The notes: generated by a model from the letters alone, not told the origin. Shown: positions 22,299 through 30,433, counted from the stretch's first letter. The stretch is DNA of 42,778 nucleotides from a virus (IMGVR_UViG_3300032251_000004:1-42778), one strand, 5' to 3'. Numbers and translations are program-made.

Positions 22299-24002
22299 CT
22301 ACCAAGTTTTATAATCATTTACATGAATCTGTACTTCATCAAAGTTCGTCTTCTCTCTGATGTCAGTTATTGTGTGTGTACACAGTTCATAATTTTCACC
22401 AGCAAAGATTTTAATTGTTTGCCACACACCCACACATTCATTTTTCTGTGCAATAAAAACAGTGTAGTGTGTTTCTTCTGCTGGTGTTGTATGTGTCGCT
22501 AACACTTCACCAATTAAACTTCCGTTAACGTCATAGACTCTCAACAGTTTTGCCCTTTGACTTATTGGGTAGGTTGGACAGGCTTCAGGTGTTCCCACTT
22601 TGACACCCGTTCCGACCTTACAAACCATCATGGGATTTGGTCGTTCAGATGCTTCCCAGCTGTGAACATAATTTGTCGGTAAGATAACGTAATCTTCAGC
22701 TGATGCTTCAATAGCTGAATCAACTTCCACTGGTGTGAATGCTTTTTCCCATGACTTGTGCACGAATCCTTTTACAAGTGTCACAGTGAAAATAATTAAT
22801 GGGTACTGCTCTTTGATTGCAACTTCCTGAACTAGATAATTTTCATCAACATTCATTCCTTCACTTGGGATGTTTACAACGATAACGTCACCAGCTGTGA
22901 AGCCTGTTTCAAGCGTTTGAAACTTGATACTTGAATTATCCTTGCTGTACTTCTTCAGCTTACTGTCAGCCCCAGCAATGACTTCAGACAGGTCAGTTGT
23001 GTTTGCCACTGTGTCAACAGTTTCAACAATCCCTGTGGATGTTTCCGAATCACCCAGTGAAACAATACTTGCATCATTTTGTGAAATAATCACCGTGTCA
23101 AAATAACCTTGATACGTGATGTCAATGACTGTCCCAGCAATCGGTGTGTTTGAAATTGAGTTGAATGATACGATTTGTGAACCACTTGACCAAAACCATT
23201 TAATACTTGAATTGGCATTGTCCACACCGTTGATTCCAAGTAATGATTCAGCAACAGGAACACCATTGACTTTGATTGTCGGTTTAAATGCAATCGGGTA
23301 ATTAACTTTGAATGATGTTTGTTCACCGTCAGCAATTGTTGTGTCAGTTCTCATATTGGTGACCCCTTGACCACCTTTAGTGATTTGACGGTTTCTGAAG
23401 AGGTTAGAATCACTTTTAATTTTCAAACTTCCATTAAGGATGATTCCTTCATCAAGTGTCTTTCCAACTGGTCTTTCACTCAACTTCTTAAACCAAAGTA
23501 AACGGTCTTTGTCAATCCACCAGTCACAGCCTGAACGTTCTGCTAACACGTCAAGTGCAAGGTCAATTCTTTTCCAGTCAATAATGTGGGATGTCAGTAA
23601 GATGTCTTCTGCCCCATCAATTGATTCATCCGTGTAGGTGATACCTTCAGAAGCAAGTTTCTTCGTGTGGATGTCCTGAAGAACTTCTTTGATTGTTTTG
23701 TTTTCGTAAGCCCCAGCAAAAATGAGTTTGTCAGCTAGATAATGATTGTCGATACAGGTGATACTGTGGAAACGGTCCTTGCTCTCACTCTTCTCAACTA
23801 GCACGTCAACAAATCCTGTGAACAGTACTTCTGAACCGTCAGTGATTTCAACAGCCTGTCTTTTCTTGAAACGGACATCAGCTTCAACATCCGTAACAAG
23901 AACAAACGAAGCTGTTGACCGTTCATTCACTTTTTCTTTAATGCTTAATGCGTTCTCAATGCTGTTGTATCCAGTCCCATTGATTTTGATTGAAGTTGAC
24001 AA
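22299..24002 (-). CDS. Baseplate / tail hub protein
   Basis: 567 aa. Starts with TTG at 24002 (MSTSIKINGTGYNSIENALS) after AAAGGGGGTG. N-terminal 200 residues (VEITDGSEVLFTGFVD, then SITCIDNHYLADKLIFAGAY) have the pattern of gp27/Tal-type hub domains: two barrels binding the tail tube. The C-terminal 150 residues contain several Cys and Trp and may be a carbohydrate-binding part. It directly follows the tape measure with no separate Dit gene, so it may combine distal-tail and hub roles. Confidence 0.75.
   Translation of the reverse strand: MSTSIKINGTGYNSIENALSIKEKVNERSTASFVLVTDVEADVRFKKRQAVEITDGSEVLFTGFVDVLVEKSESKDRFHSITCIDNHYLADKLIFAGAYENKTIKEVLQDIHTKKLASEGITYTDESIDGAEDILLTSHIIDWKRIDLALDVLAERSGCDWWIDKDRLLWFKKLSERPVGKTLDEGIILNGSLKIKSDSNLFRNRQITKGGQGVTNMRTDTTIADGEQTSFKVNYPIAFKPTIKVNGVPVAESLLGINGVDNANSSIKWFWSSGSQIVSFNSISNTPIAGTVIDITYQGYFDTVIISQNDASIVSLGDSETSTGIVETVDTVANTTDLSEVIAGADSKLKKYSKDNSSIKFQTLETGFTAGDVIVVNIPSEGMNVDENYLVQEVAIKEQYPLIIFTVTLVKGFVHKSWEKAFTPVEVDSAIEASAEDYVILPTNYVHSWEASERPNPMMVCKVGTGVKVGTPEACPTYPISQRAKLLRVYDVNGSLIGEVLATHTTPAEETHYTVFIAQKNECVGVWQTIKIFAGENYELCTHTITDIREKTNFDEVQIHVNDYKTW
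22371..22384. promoter_or_regulatory. Dispersed dyad variant
   Basis: TGTGTGTGTACACA near the 3' end of the hub gene; arms exact, spacer different. May be chance. Confidence 0.3.
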
Positions 24003-24021
24003 CGGTCAACACCCCCTTTTC

Positions 24022-25893
24022 TTAAAATGTGTACCCAGTTTGAACCCTGATTGCTTGTGCCATTGGGTCACCAACTGCTTCAGCAATTTTGTTTCCATCA
24101 AGTTCAACTGTGATTGATTGTGTGTTTCTGTATTGTGAAGATGGGTCATAAGTAACTGAAGAATCATCAGGCATATAACTTCTTGTTGTTGGAAGTGCCC
24201 CCGAAAAATCAACCTTTGAAATTGTTGAAATGTTAACACCACCACCACCTAAGAAATCAGGTAGTTCAATCTTGTTTAATGACCGAATCATTTTGTTGAC
24301 CATAGTGATGACTGAATTGATTGCTGTTTCAATTGTGTAAACGATTGCTGTCCATACACCAACAACAATGTCACCCATACCTTCCCACACTTTTGCCCAG
24401 TCCCCAGTGAAAATTCCAACTAGTACTTTAACAACACCAGCCACAATCTGAAGTAGTGCATCAAAGGCTTTGAAAATCACATCAATGGCAAACATAAACT
24501 TGTCAAGCAATGGTCCACCGAATTCTGAAACCAGCCATGAAATGAAATCCCATATTTCTGCAACAATTTCACCAATACTTTTCGCCAATGATTTGAACAC
24601 TCTAATCATGTTGCTGACCTGTGTATCATTGTCTTTGAACCAGTCTTGAACAACTTTAATCACTTTCATGACCACCTCATAAATGATGTCATACATGTTC
24701 ATAAACCATTTGCCCAGTGCTGAAGCCATTTCCCCGATTTCACCGAAGTCATCAGTTGTTGCTGTGGACAATGTGCTTATCCATTCAACCAACTGCATCA
24801 ACCAGTCCACCATTAGTTCAAAAGTTGGAAGTAAGATTGTGTAAAGCATCAGCTGAACACCTTCCCAAGCTGATTTCAACTGGGCAATTCTACCATTTAG
24901 GTTATTCCCCATGATGTCGGCTTGTTTCTGTGCGACACCGTTGAATGTTGTTGTTGCTTTTGTTAAATTTCCATAATCTTCAGTTGTTGCATTTACAATG
25001 GACAGCATTCCTGACATTGCTTCTTTTCCAAAGATTGTTTCAGCTGTCACAGCCTGTTGTTCTTTGGTCATTTCACCCATTGCAAGTCTTAGATTGTCCA
25101 TTGTTCCCTTCAGGTTCATTGAACCGTCTGCATTGTACTGAACAGCTATTCCAGCACCGTCCATAGCTTCTTTCATTTGGTCAGTTGGTGCAACCAAGTT
25201 GCTGACAGCTGTCTTCAGTGATGTTCCAGCCATTGAACCTTTAATACCAGCGTTTGCCATTAAGCCTAAAGCAAGTGCTGTGTCTTCTGCCTTACCACCT
25301 AACGCCCCCATAACTGGTGCAACATACTTGAATGACTCTCCAAGCATTGTTACATTCGTATTTGCTGAAGAGGTCGTTGAAGCTAACAGGTCAGTAAACA
25401 TTCCCGTGTCTTCTGCTGATAACCCAAAAGCTGTGATTGCATCCGAAACAATATCAGCTGTCACACCAAGTGCTGTTCCACTGGCTTGTGCAAGTCGTAA
25501 CGTTGGTTCTAGTGCTGACATTGATGCTTCAGCGTCCCATCCAGCCATTGCAAAGTATTGAAGACCTTCACCAGCTTCTGTTGCACTAAAGACTGTCGTT
25601 GAACCCATTTCTTTGGCTTTCTCAATTACTTCGTCCATGCTTTCAGCCCAGTTGTCACCACCAATTGCTGTGACCTTTGACATCTGTGATTCAAAATTAC
25701 CACCAACTTTTGCAATCTCTTTTCCAAAGTCAATGACTTGTTTGACAGCAAATGCTCCAGCCATTGCAACCCCTAGCTTTGCCATGGTACTTTTCAAAGT
25801 TGACCCTGTTCCGTTAACTTCATTCATTGAATTTTTCAAGCTTGAATTGTCACCGACCAGCGTGAACTTCAGTTTCTTTTCTTCGTCTGCCAT
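24022..25893 (-). CDS. Tail tape measure protein (TP901 family)
   Basis: 623 aa. The N-terminal 350 residues carry the TP901-type core: ESQMSKVTAIGG, TTVFSATEAGEGLQYFAMAG, MLGESFKYVAPVMGALG and LKTAVSNLVAPTDQM. A run of hydrophobic helices follows (residues about 350-530), as expected for a protein inserted during DNA ejection. Its length suggests a tail of roughly 90-100 nm by the usual 0.15 nm per residue rule. I start at ATG 25893 because AAGGGGTGAATAAACA fits it better than the GTG at 25905. Confidence 0.92.
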   Translation of the reverse strand: MADEEKKLKFTLVGDNSSLKNSMNEVNGTGSTLKSTMAKLGVAMAGAFAVKQVIDFGKEIAKVGGNFESQMSKVTAIGGDNWAESMDEVIEKAKEMGSTTVFSATEAGEGLQYFAMAGWDAEASMSALEPTLRLAQASGTALGVTADIVSDAITAFGLSAEDTGMFTDLLASTTSSANTNVTMLGESFKYVAPVMGALGGKAEDTALALGLMANAGIKGSMAGTSLKTAVSNLVAPTDQMKEAMDGAGIAVQYNADGSMNLKGTMDNLRLAMGEMTKEQQAVTAETIFGKEAMSGMLSIVNATTEDYGNLTKATTTFNGVAQKQADIMGNNLNGRIAQLKSAWEGVQLMLYTILLPTFELMVDWLMQLVEWISTLSTATTDDFGEIGEMASALGKWFMNMYDIIYEVVMKVIKVVQDWFKDNDTQVSNMIRVFKSLAKSIGEIVAEIWDFISWLVSEFGGPLLDKFMFAIDVIFKAFDALLQIVAGVVKVLVGIFTGDWAKVWEGMGDIVVGVWTAIVYTIETAINSVITMVNKMIRSLNKIELPDFLGGGGVNISTISKVDFSGALPTTRSYMPDDSSVTYDPSSQYRNTQSITVELDGNKIAEAVGDPMAQAIRVQTGYTF

Positions 25894-25897
25894 TTGT

Positions 25898-26242
25898 TTA
25901 TTCACCCCTTAATTGTTTTAAAATTTCAGCCACTTCATCCTGTTTTCTATCTGCTGGAACAATCTCAGATTTTGCTTTGTTCTTCTTGTGTTCAAACACA
26001 GATTTAAAACGTTTTTTAGATTTAGTTTGCACAATTGCGTTGAAGATTAATTTATGTTGAGTGTCCAGCATGTCTGTCTGATGTTCAGTGTGTGCCTTGT
26101 GAATCTTTCTGAATTCAGCTGGGGTCAGTTCCATAAATGTTTCGTAGTCCATGCCCATGATTCCAATTGCAATGGACATGAATTCTAATACAACGTTTTC
26201 TACTTCTTCACTGGTGCTGGAATCGTGGCTGTCTGCTTTCCC
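25898..26242 (-). CDS. Tail assembly chaperone, frameshift extension (gpT-like)
   Basis: This frame is open from the slippery site GGGAAAG (26242-26236) to the stop at 25898 and is read by a -1 shift from the upstream chaperone gene: 90 residues of the first frame plus 112 of this one, about 202 aa. The extension contains MGMDYETFMELTPAEFRKIH, a typical gpT-like sequence, and a basic C-terminus. The ATG at 26179 could give a 93-aa product but has no good ribosome site, so frameshifting is preferred. Chaperone for the tape measure encoded next. Confidence 0.8.
   Translation of the reverse strand, partial: GKADSHDSSTSEEVENVVLEFMSIAIGIMGMDYETFMELTPAEFRKIHKAHTEHQTDMLDTQHKLIFNAIVQTKSKKRFKSVFEHKKNKAKSEIVPADRKQDEVAEILKQLRGE
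25988..26001. promoter_or_regulatory. Dispersed dyad variant
   Basis: TGTGTTCAAACACA inside the chaperone extension. Confidence 0.4.
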
Positions 26243-26505
26243 ATTGATTCTTGAAGTGCTTTTGATGCTTTTACCATCAGTTCTTCAAATGTATTTTCAG
26301 CAAGTAGGTCATCCATTAAGTCCATGACTTCATCAAAGGACAACTTGTGATATTTCTTCAGACCAATGTGAATGATTTTTGCAAGGTCTTTCAGTTTGAA
26401 TTCCTGTTCATCAGTGAAGCTGATTCCTTCGTCTTGTAATTCTGTCAGTGCTCTAAAGTTAAACTTCAGAATGTATTCCTTGTTTGATGTTTTAATTGAT
26501 TCCAA
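26200..26505 (-). CDS. Tail assembly chaperone (gpG-like)
   Basis: 101 aa. TTG start at 26505 with GGGGTAACACA upstream. Sequence FNFRALTELQDEGISF and the helical remainder match Gram-positive tail chaperones. Codons 89-90 (GGA AAG preceded by G) form the GGGAAAG slippery heptamer, the same as in lambda G/GT. Position between the major tail protein and tape measure is the conserved one. Confidence 0.85.
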   Translation of the reverse strand: MESIKTSNKEYILKFNFRALTELQDEGISFTDEQEFKLKDLAKIIHIGLKKYHKLSFDEVMDLMDDLLAENTFEELMVKASKALQESMGKQTATIPAPVKK

Positions 26506-26531
26506 TGTGTTACCCCTTTTCTTAAATCATG

Positions 26532-26569
26532 AAAAAAAGAAGGAACAACCATTTTTGATTGTCCCCCTT
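26532..26569 (-). terminator. Terminator after the major tail protein gene
   Basis: Stem GGGACAATC with GGTTGTTCC and seven T on the minus strand. Likely partial, lowering expression of downstream tail genes relative to the tube protein. Confidence 0.75.
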
Positions 26570-26581
26570 AGTTAATAGTTA

Positions 26582-27007
26582 CTATGCTTTTGTGATTTCA
26601 GTCAATGCACCAGTTCCTTGAAAAGAAACACTGAATGTCAATGAATCATTTTCAGGTGCTTCAAGTGGAAAGTCTGTGATTAATGCTTTACCCTTATAGC
26701 CTACTGTGTCCCCTGAAGCCAAACCATCTTCTGTAGCCATTGCAAACTCAACATCAACAGCGTCACCGTTGACCCATGCGTCCTCTAATGCTCTGAAAGA
26801 TGGTGTGCCTGAAGTTGTAGGCATTGTGTAAAGTCCGTCTGCGTCAATTGACCATTCCTTCAATGATGCTGAAAACTCTTTCCAACCACCTGACATTTTG
26901 CTTGTCTTTTCAAACGTGTCAGAACTTCTGTTTAATGTTGCACCCTTTTGAGCACCCACAACATCTGTTCCAATTTTTACTAAAACGTTAACTCCTTTTG
27001 TTGCCAT
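26582..27007 (-). CDS. Major tail (tube) protein
   Basis: 141 aa. VLVKIGTDVVGAQKGATLNR at the start, then WSIDADGLYTM and ALEDAWVNGDAVDVEFAM, match the TP901-1-like tube protein fold. Preceded by the tail terminator gene and followed by the chaperones, the conserved order. GGGGGTAACAAATT precedes ATG. Confidence 0.88.
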   Translation of the reverse strand: MATKGVNVLVKIGTDVVGAQKGATLNRSSDTFEKTSKMSGGWKEFSASLKEWSIDADGLYTMPTTSGTPSFRALEDAWVNGDAVDVEFAMATEDGLASGDTVGYKGKALITDFPLEAPENDSLTFSVSFQGTGALTEITKA

Positions 27008-27013
27008 AATTTG

Positions 27014-27388
27014 TTACCCCCTTATAAGTTTGTATTCAATTTCAATTGCTCCAAGTGCTGTGTCAATTTCCCTGTTCTTGTTTGAAGTCATGTCAATGAT
27101 TCTGACGTTTGCGACTTCGTATGTGTCAAGTGTCAGGTCTTGACAGTTCACACGGATTGTTTCCAATGTTCTTTTGACCGTTTCCATGTGTTTGTAATCG
27201 TGGTACACGGTCAGCCTTGTTCTGATAACAACAGCGTCAGCGTTTTTCACGTTGTCACTACTTTGTGTATCTTCCCCAAGTATCACAAAAGGTAATGAAG
27301 GCTTTTCAGGTTTGTAAGCTGAAGCTGTCACCCCTTTTGATTTCAATTTAGTTTTCAGTGCTTTTGTTAATTCAAGTGAAGCTAACAT
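27014..27388 (-). CDS. Tail terminator / completion protein
   Basis: 124 aa. KLKSKGVTASAYKPEKPSLP then FVILGEDTQSSD, and YHDYKHMETVKRTLETIRV, resemble DUF3168-type tail terminators that cap the tube and join it to the head. Start ATG after AAGGGGGTGTGTAG. Gene order supports the call. Confidence 0.75.
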   Translation of the reverse strand: MLASLELTKALKTKLKSKGVTASAYKPEKPSLPFVILGEDTQSSDNVKNADAVVIRTRLTVYHDYKHMETVKRTLETIRVNCQDLTLDTYEVANVRIIDMTSNKNREIDTALGAIEIEYKLIRG

Positions 27389-27400
27389 CTACACACCCCC

Positions 27401-27763
27401 TTAAAACTTTTTCATTTGTTCATCCATGTAGTCCATGCCCTGTTCAATCGAACGTTTAAAGAATGGGTTTGCTGGATGATTTCGTGTTCCATACTCTTGC
27501 CAATAACTGTAGTTTGCATTCGACTGGACTTCGTATTCCATGAACTTGCCAACAGCTTTGATATTCCTACGAAGAAAACCAGCTTTTCTGTTCCAATGTG
27601 ATGGATACTTCCCGACTGGTGCTTCTTTTTCACTTGCAACGGATGCAATCTTTTCAGCTGTAGCACGAAGTACTTTGTCAGTTTTGTCCACTGACTTTTT
27701 CAACTGTGTGTCCAAGTACAACTCAAATTCCCTTTGGTTAGTGAATTCAATTTTAACTTTCAA
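27401..27763 (-). CDS. HK97 gp10-like head-tail joining protein
   Basis: 120 aa, TTG start at 27763 with GAAGGTGA upstream. The motif YSYWQEYGTRNHPANPFF (residues about 86-103) is the hallmark of the HK97-gp10 family, and EKEAPVGKYPSHWNRKAG precedes it in the usual place. Works at the head-tail interface. Confidence 0.88.
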   Translation of the reverse strand: MKVKIEFTNQREFELYLDTQLKKSVDKTDKVLRATAEKIASVASEKEAPVGKYPSHWNRKAGFLRRNIKAVGKFMEYEVQSNANYSYWQEYGTRNHPANPFFKRSIEQGMDYMDEQMKKF

Positions 27764-27765
27764 GT

Positions 27766-28062
27766 CTAATCACCTTCTACCTGATAGAACCAGCGTCTGC
27801 GATTGTGAACAGCCTTAACAATCCGATAGAGTTCATCATCAATCATTAACAGCTTATGTTCCCAGTCTTCAATTTTCATGTGAGTTTTAAGCCATGCTTG
27901 ATGGTCTGTGACCACCCCCGACCGACCTTGAATTGTTACACCCTCAACACCTTCCAGTGTGCCTGAAATGGTCTGTTCAACAATCGGATTATCAATGTAA
28001 CCCCCGTAGTCATTTTCAATGGTGCTGTCCTGAACAATTCCAACTAATCGTCTTTTGTGCAT
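27766..28062 (-). CDS. Head closure (stopper) protein
   Basis: 98 aa, starting MHKRRLVGIVQDSTIENDYG. A beta-rich sequence ending RIVKAVHNRRRWFYQ resembles stopper proteins of SPP1 gp16/minor capsid type. Coupled to the preceding gene by TAATG. Identity rests mainly on size and position. Confidence 0.7.
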   Translation of the reverse strand: MHKRRLVGIVQDSTIENDYGGYIDNPIVEQTISGTLEGVEGVTIQGRSGVVTDHQAWLKTHMKIEDWEHKLLMIDDELYRIVKAVHNRRRWFYQVEGD

Positions 28063-28391
28063 TACAGCATCACCAACCTTTTACCACCTGAACGACCATC
28101 CCTGACTTGAATGTAACGGTCTAATGTTTCCGTAAATTCACCAAGCATGTCTGTTTCAAACTTATGAACAATTCCTGAAATACCTTCTGATTCCAAACCT
28201 TCAGCTGACAACTTGTTATACCGTTTGATGGTCAGTTCTTCAGCTACCCAGTTTAATTCTTCAGGGAAAGTGGTGTCCCCTGTATACCCGTTGATTCTAT
28301 GTTGTGAACGTGTCAGCAATGCTGTCAGAAGTTCGTCCTGACTGTCATCACCTTCAATGTTCAAAAGTACTTTAAGCAATGAAATTTCCAT
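28062..28391 (-). CDS. Head-tail adaptor (gp6/gp15-like connector)
   Basis: 109 aa helical protein: DELLTALLTRSQHRINGYTG then WVAEELTIKRYNKLSAEGLE, matching the Phage_gp6-like connector pattern (L...I..Y...... LP..L......a.... N). It binds under the portal. Preceded by a 41-aa basic gene. Confidence 0.82.
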   Translation of the reverse strand: MEISLLKVLLNIEGDDSQDELLTALLTRSQHRINGYTGDTTFPEELNWVAEELTIKRYNKLSAEGLESEGISGIVHKFETDMLGEFTETLDRYIQVRDGRSGGKRLVML

Positions 28392-28393
28392 GG

Positions 28394-28519
28394 TTATTCA
28401 CCAGCCTTAACTTCAACAGTCTTCTTAGGTGCTGGTTTTCTCTTTGGTTTTGCTTTCGGTTTCAGTGCTTCAGTTGTTGTGACCTTACTGTCTGCACGTT
28501 TGCTATAACGTAGCATCAT
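28394..28519 (-). CDS. 41-aa Lys/Pro/Ala-rich basic protein
   Basis: Short gene with good site GAAGGGGGAATGTTCAC: MMLRYSKRADSKVTTTEALK, then a run of Pro-Lys and Ala-Pro-Lys repeats ending VEVKAGE. Histone-tail-like composition suggests DNA or capsid-interior binding, or a head-completion peptide. It sits between major capsid and connector genes. No family recognised. Confidence 0.65.
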   Translation of the reverse strand: MMLRYSKRADSKVTTTEALKPKAKPKRKPAPKKTVEVKAGE

Positions 28520-28548
28520 GTGAACATTCCCCCTTCAAATTAGTTAAA

Positions 28549-28579
28549 AGAAAAGGGGTAGGAATCACCCCACCCCTGT
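28549..28579 (-). terminator. Terminator after the major capsid gene
   Basis: 8-bp stem GGGGTGGG with CCTACCCC and T-rich tail on the minus strand; probably leaky, setting the capsid:connector ratio. Confidence 0.75.
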
Positions 28580-28590
28580 ATATTACTTGA

Positions 28591-29403
28591 TTAGACTGTA
28601 GCCTTCACAGTCATGATTCCGACTTTGTTTCCGTCAAGGATGTGTGCTACATAATGACGGTCTGCTGTGATTACAGTCGTTTTCTTTAAGATGTCACGGT
28701 CAGTTTCAACAGCAACTTCTTTCTTTAACACGATTTGTAATCCACCAACTTTTAACATTGGCACTTTACCAGCTGTGATTCTGTTAGAAACCACGATTTG
28801 CACACCGTACACTTGACCCACATGACCAGTTAAGAACGCTTCACCGTTTGCAACTGTCGTGAATGCAATGTTCTTTCTGATAACGTTGTACTGCTTTGGT
28901 GTGATTAACGCAAATACGCCTTCAAAGTCTTCACCGTATAATGCAACAGCACCGTCAGCTAACTTGTCAGGTGAAATTTCTTCTGTGCCACCGTTTGAAC
29001 CATCAAAAGTGTTTTCTGATGCTTCAACTGCTGTGATACAGTCCTTTTCAACTTTTGAAGCCATTGCAACAGCAAGTTGTCTTTCAGCTTCTGCAAGTGG
29101 ATTTCCAAAGGATGCCCCTCTTGCTTCATCAGTGATTTCCACACCTTTGAAGGCTTTCTTAACTTTTGCTTTTACAGTTGTAGCTGTTAATAAATCTAAC
29201 TCACCAGCTGTGTTTTCTGCTAAGTCAACAGCATCACCAATGTATGAATATTGTGGTACAGAAATTTCATCACCAGCGTTCCCCTGTAATTCTGTGTTGA
29301 TGATTGCTAATGGTGCGATTCTGATGTTGTCAATCATCTTTTGTTCTAAGATTGCTCCAAGTACTTCAGGTACAATCAAGTTTGATTTTACAATTGTTGC
29401 CAT
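28591..29403 (-). CDS. Major capsid protein (HK97 fold)
   Basis: 270 aa. Begins MATIVKSNLIVPEVLGAILE; KMIDNIRIAPLAIINTELQG and FKGVEITDEARGASFGNPLA, followed later by VFALITPKQYNVIRKN and RDILKKTTVITADRHYVAHI, are the layout of Gram-positive HK97-like capsid proteins without a long N-terminal delta domain; scaffolding is supplied by the separate gene upstream. GGGGGTAACAAATT precedes ATG. Confidence 0.92.
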   Translation of the reverse strand: MATIVKSNLIVPEVLGAILEQKMIDNIRIAPLAIINTELQGNAGDEISVPQYSYIGDAVDLAENTAGELDLLTATTVKAKVKKAFKGVEITDEARGASFGNPLAEAERQLAVAMASKVEKDCITAVEASENTFDGSNGGTEEISPDKLADGAVALYGEDFEGVFALITPKQYNVIRKNIAFTTVANGEAFLTGHVGQVYGVQIVVSNRITAGKVPMLKVGGLQIVLKKEVAVETDRDILKKTTVITADRHYVAHILDGNKVGIMTVKATV

Positions 29404-29433
29404 AATTTGTTACCCCCTAGTTTTTTGTGGTAA

Positions 29434-30060
29434 CTAACCCTTCATGATTTGTTCAAAAAGTACTGGGTTGGCTTCATAAAACGCATTACGTTTGTCATAA
29501 TCCATGTTAACTAAATCACGCTTTGTGATTCCCCCTGTTTCAACTTTTGAACCGTTCTGTGGGTCAGTTCCTGTTGTTTTTAATCGTTCCTTAACTTGTC
29601 CATTTAGAATTCTTTCAAACTCTGCTGAAAACTCATTAATTTTGTGTCTTGTCGCTTCCATGGAATCCGTCACCATCATGTCTGCAAATGTTGCTGGTAA
29701 TCCACGTTCAGCTAATTCTTGTGATGCTGTTGCTCGAATGCCTTCACGAACCTTTTCTGATTCCACTCTGCTAAGTCTTTCAGTCAGCTCTCTAACTTGT
29801 TTTTCTGCTGGACTTTCTGCTGGGTGAATTTCATTGATTCTTTCATTGACGATTTTGTCAAGGTTGTTTTGTCTCCACGTTTCAAGACCCTTCGTAAAGT
29901 TTTTGTCTAATCTAGGTTGTAAAACTTTCTTGCCTTCGTCTGTGTTCAGGTATGCATCAACTGCATCATAGTTGATAAAAGAATTTGCAAAGTCTTTTAC
30001 TTCAGGTGTTTCTGCGTTCGCTTCAAAAAAGCTTTGAACGTCTTGTAATGTAATATCCAT
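29434..30060 (-). CDS. Capsid scaffolding protein (DUF4355-like)
   Basis: 208 aa. Start ATG 30060 is fixed by AAAAGGAGAGTTACAC. Long charged helical protein with coiled-coil region (EKQVRELTERLSRVESEKVR) and a conserved C-terminal segment ending NMDYDKRNAFYEANPVLFEQ, as in DUF4355 scaffolds. First gene of the leftward structural operon, behind late-promoter copy L1. Confidence 0.88.
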   Translation of the reverse strand: MDITLQDVQSFFEANAETPEVKDFANSFINYDAVDAYLNTDEGKKVLQPRLDKNFTKGLETWRQNNLDKIVNERINEIHPAESPAEKQVRELTERLSRVESEKVREGIRATASQELAERGLPATFADMMVTDSMEATRHKINEFSAEFERILNGQVKERLKTTGTDPQNGSKVETGGITKRDLVNMDYDKRNAFYEANPVLFEQIMKG

Positions 30061-30091
30061 GTGTAACTCTCCTTTTGACCTTCTGTATGTT

Positions 30092-30105
30092 TGTGTTTGC
30101 ACACA
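30092..30105. promoter_or_regulatory. Dispersed 14-bp dyad (exact copy)
   Basis: TGTGTTTGCACACA in the leader between L1 and the scaffold gene, so downstream of the presumed transcription start. Confidence 0.65.
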
Positions 30106-30138
30106 CCCATTGTGAAGTTCGTTTTTGTAAGAGGTATT

Positions 30139-30175
30139 AACCCCTTCACCTTAATAAGCCATGTCATACGTTTTT
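30139..30175 (-). promoter_or_regulatory. Late promoter candidate L1 (leftward)
   Basis: 37-bp element read leftward: AAAAACGTATGACATGGC, TTATTAA, G, GTGAAGGGGTT. Identical to L2 except one base. About 80 bp before the scaffold start. Confidence 0.7.
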
Positions 30176-30236
30176 GCCCCTTTTTTGCCCCATTTTATAA
30201 AAGTTTTTTTCTGTCCGTTGCTGAAGCACACCTTTA

Positions 30237-30303
30237 ACTGTTCTTTACTGTTGTTATTACTGTATTGACGGTTCTTTTACTGTTAGTACTGTTTGTTTAC
30301 TGT
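30237..30303 (+). repeat. Phased ACTGT array upstream of the regulator gene
   Basis: ACTGT starts at 30237, 30247, 30259, 30279, 30288 and 30299, with one helical turn skipped near 30269 (degenerate GACGGT). Same core as the array upstream of the initiator. Confidence 0.65.
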
Positions 30304-30325
30304 TTAATGTGCATAATTTCTTTAC
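30298..30325 (+). repeat. 28-bp block shared with 14537-14564
   Basis: Second copy of the block ending ATAATTTCTTTAC; a related GTGTACAAATTCTTTAC unit follows 21 bp on. Lies just upstream of promoter M6. Confidence 0.7.
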
Positions 30326-30357
30326 ACTGGTGTACAAATTCTTTACATGGAATAAAG

Positions 30358-30392
30358 TCACAAACACCCCTGTGGTCGGTTATTAAGTAGTG
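30358..30392 (+). promoter_or_regulatory. Phage-specific promoter M6
   Basis: Rightward TCACAAA, 13 nt, GGTTATTAAGTAGTG. Only plus-strand copy; reads into the regulator candidate. Confidence 0.75.
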
Positions 30393-30433
30393 TAAGGACA
30401 CACGTTCTTAACACTAACTACAGGGGGAACACC

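Noticed and set aside
28859-29437. 192-aa frame opposite the capsid gene
   Set aside because: Ser/Ala-rich shadow on the non-coding strand of a well-supported HK97 capsid gene.
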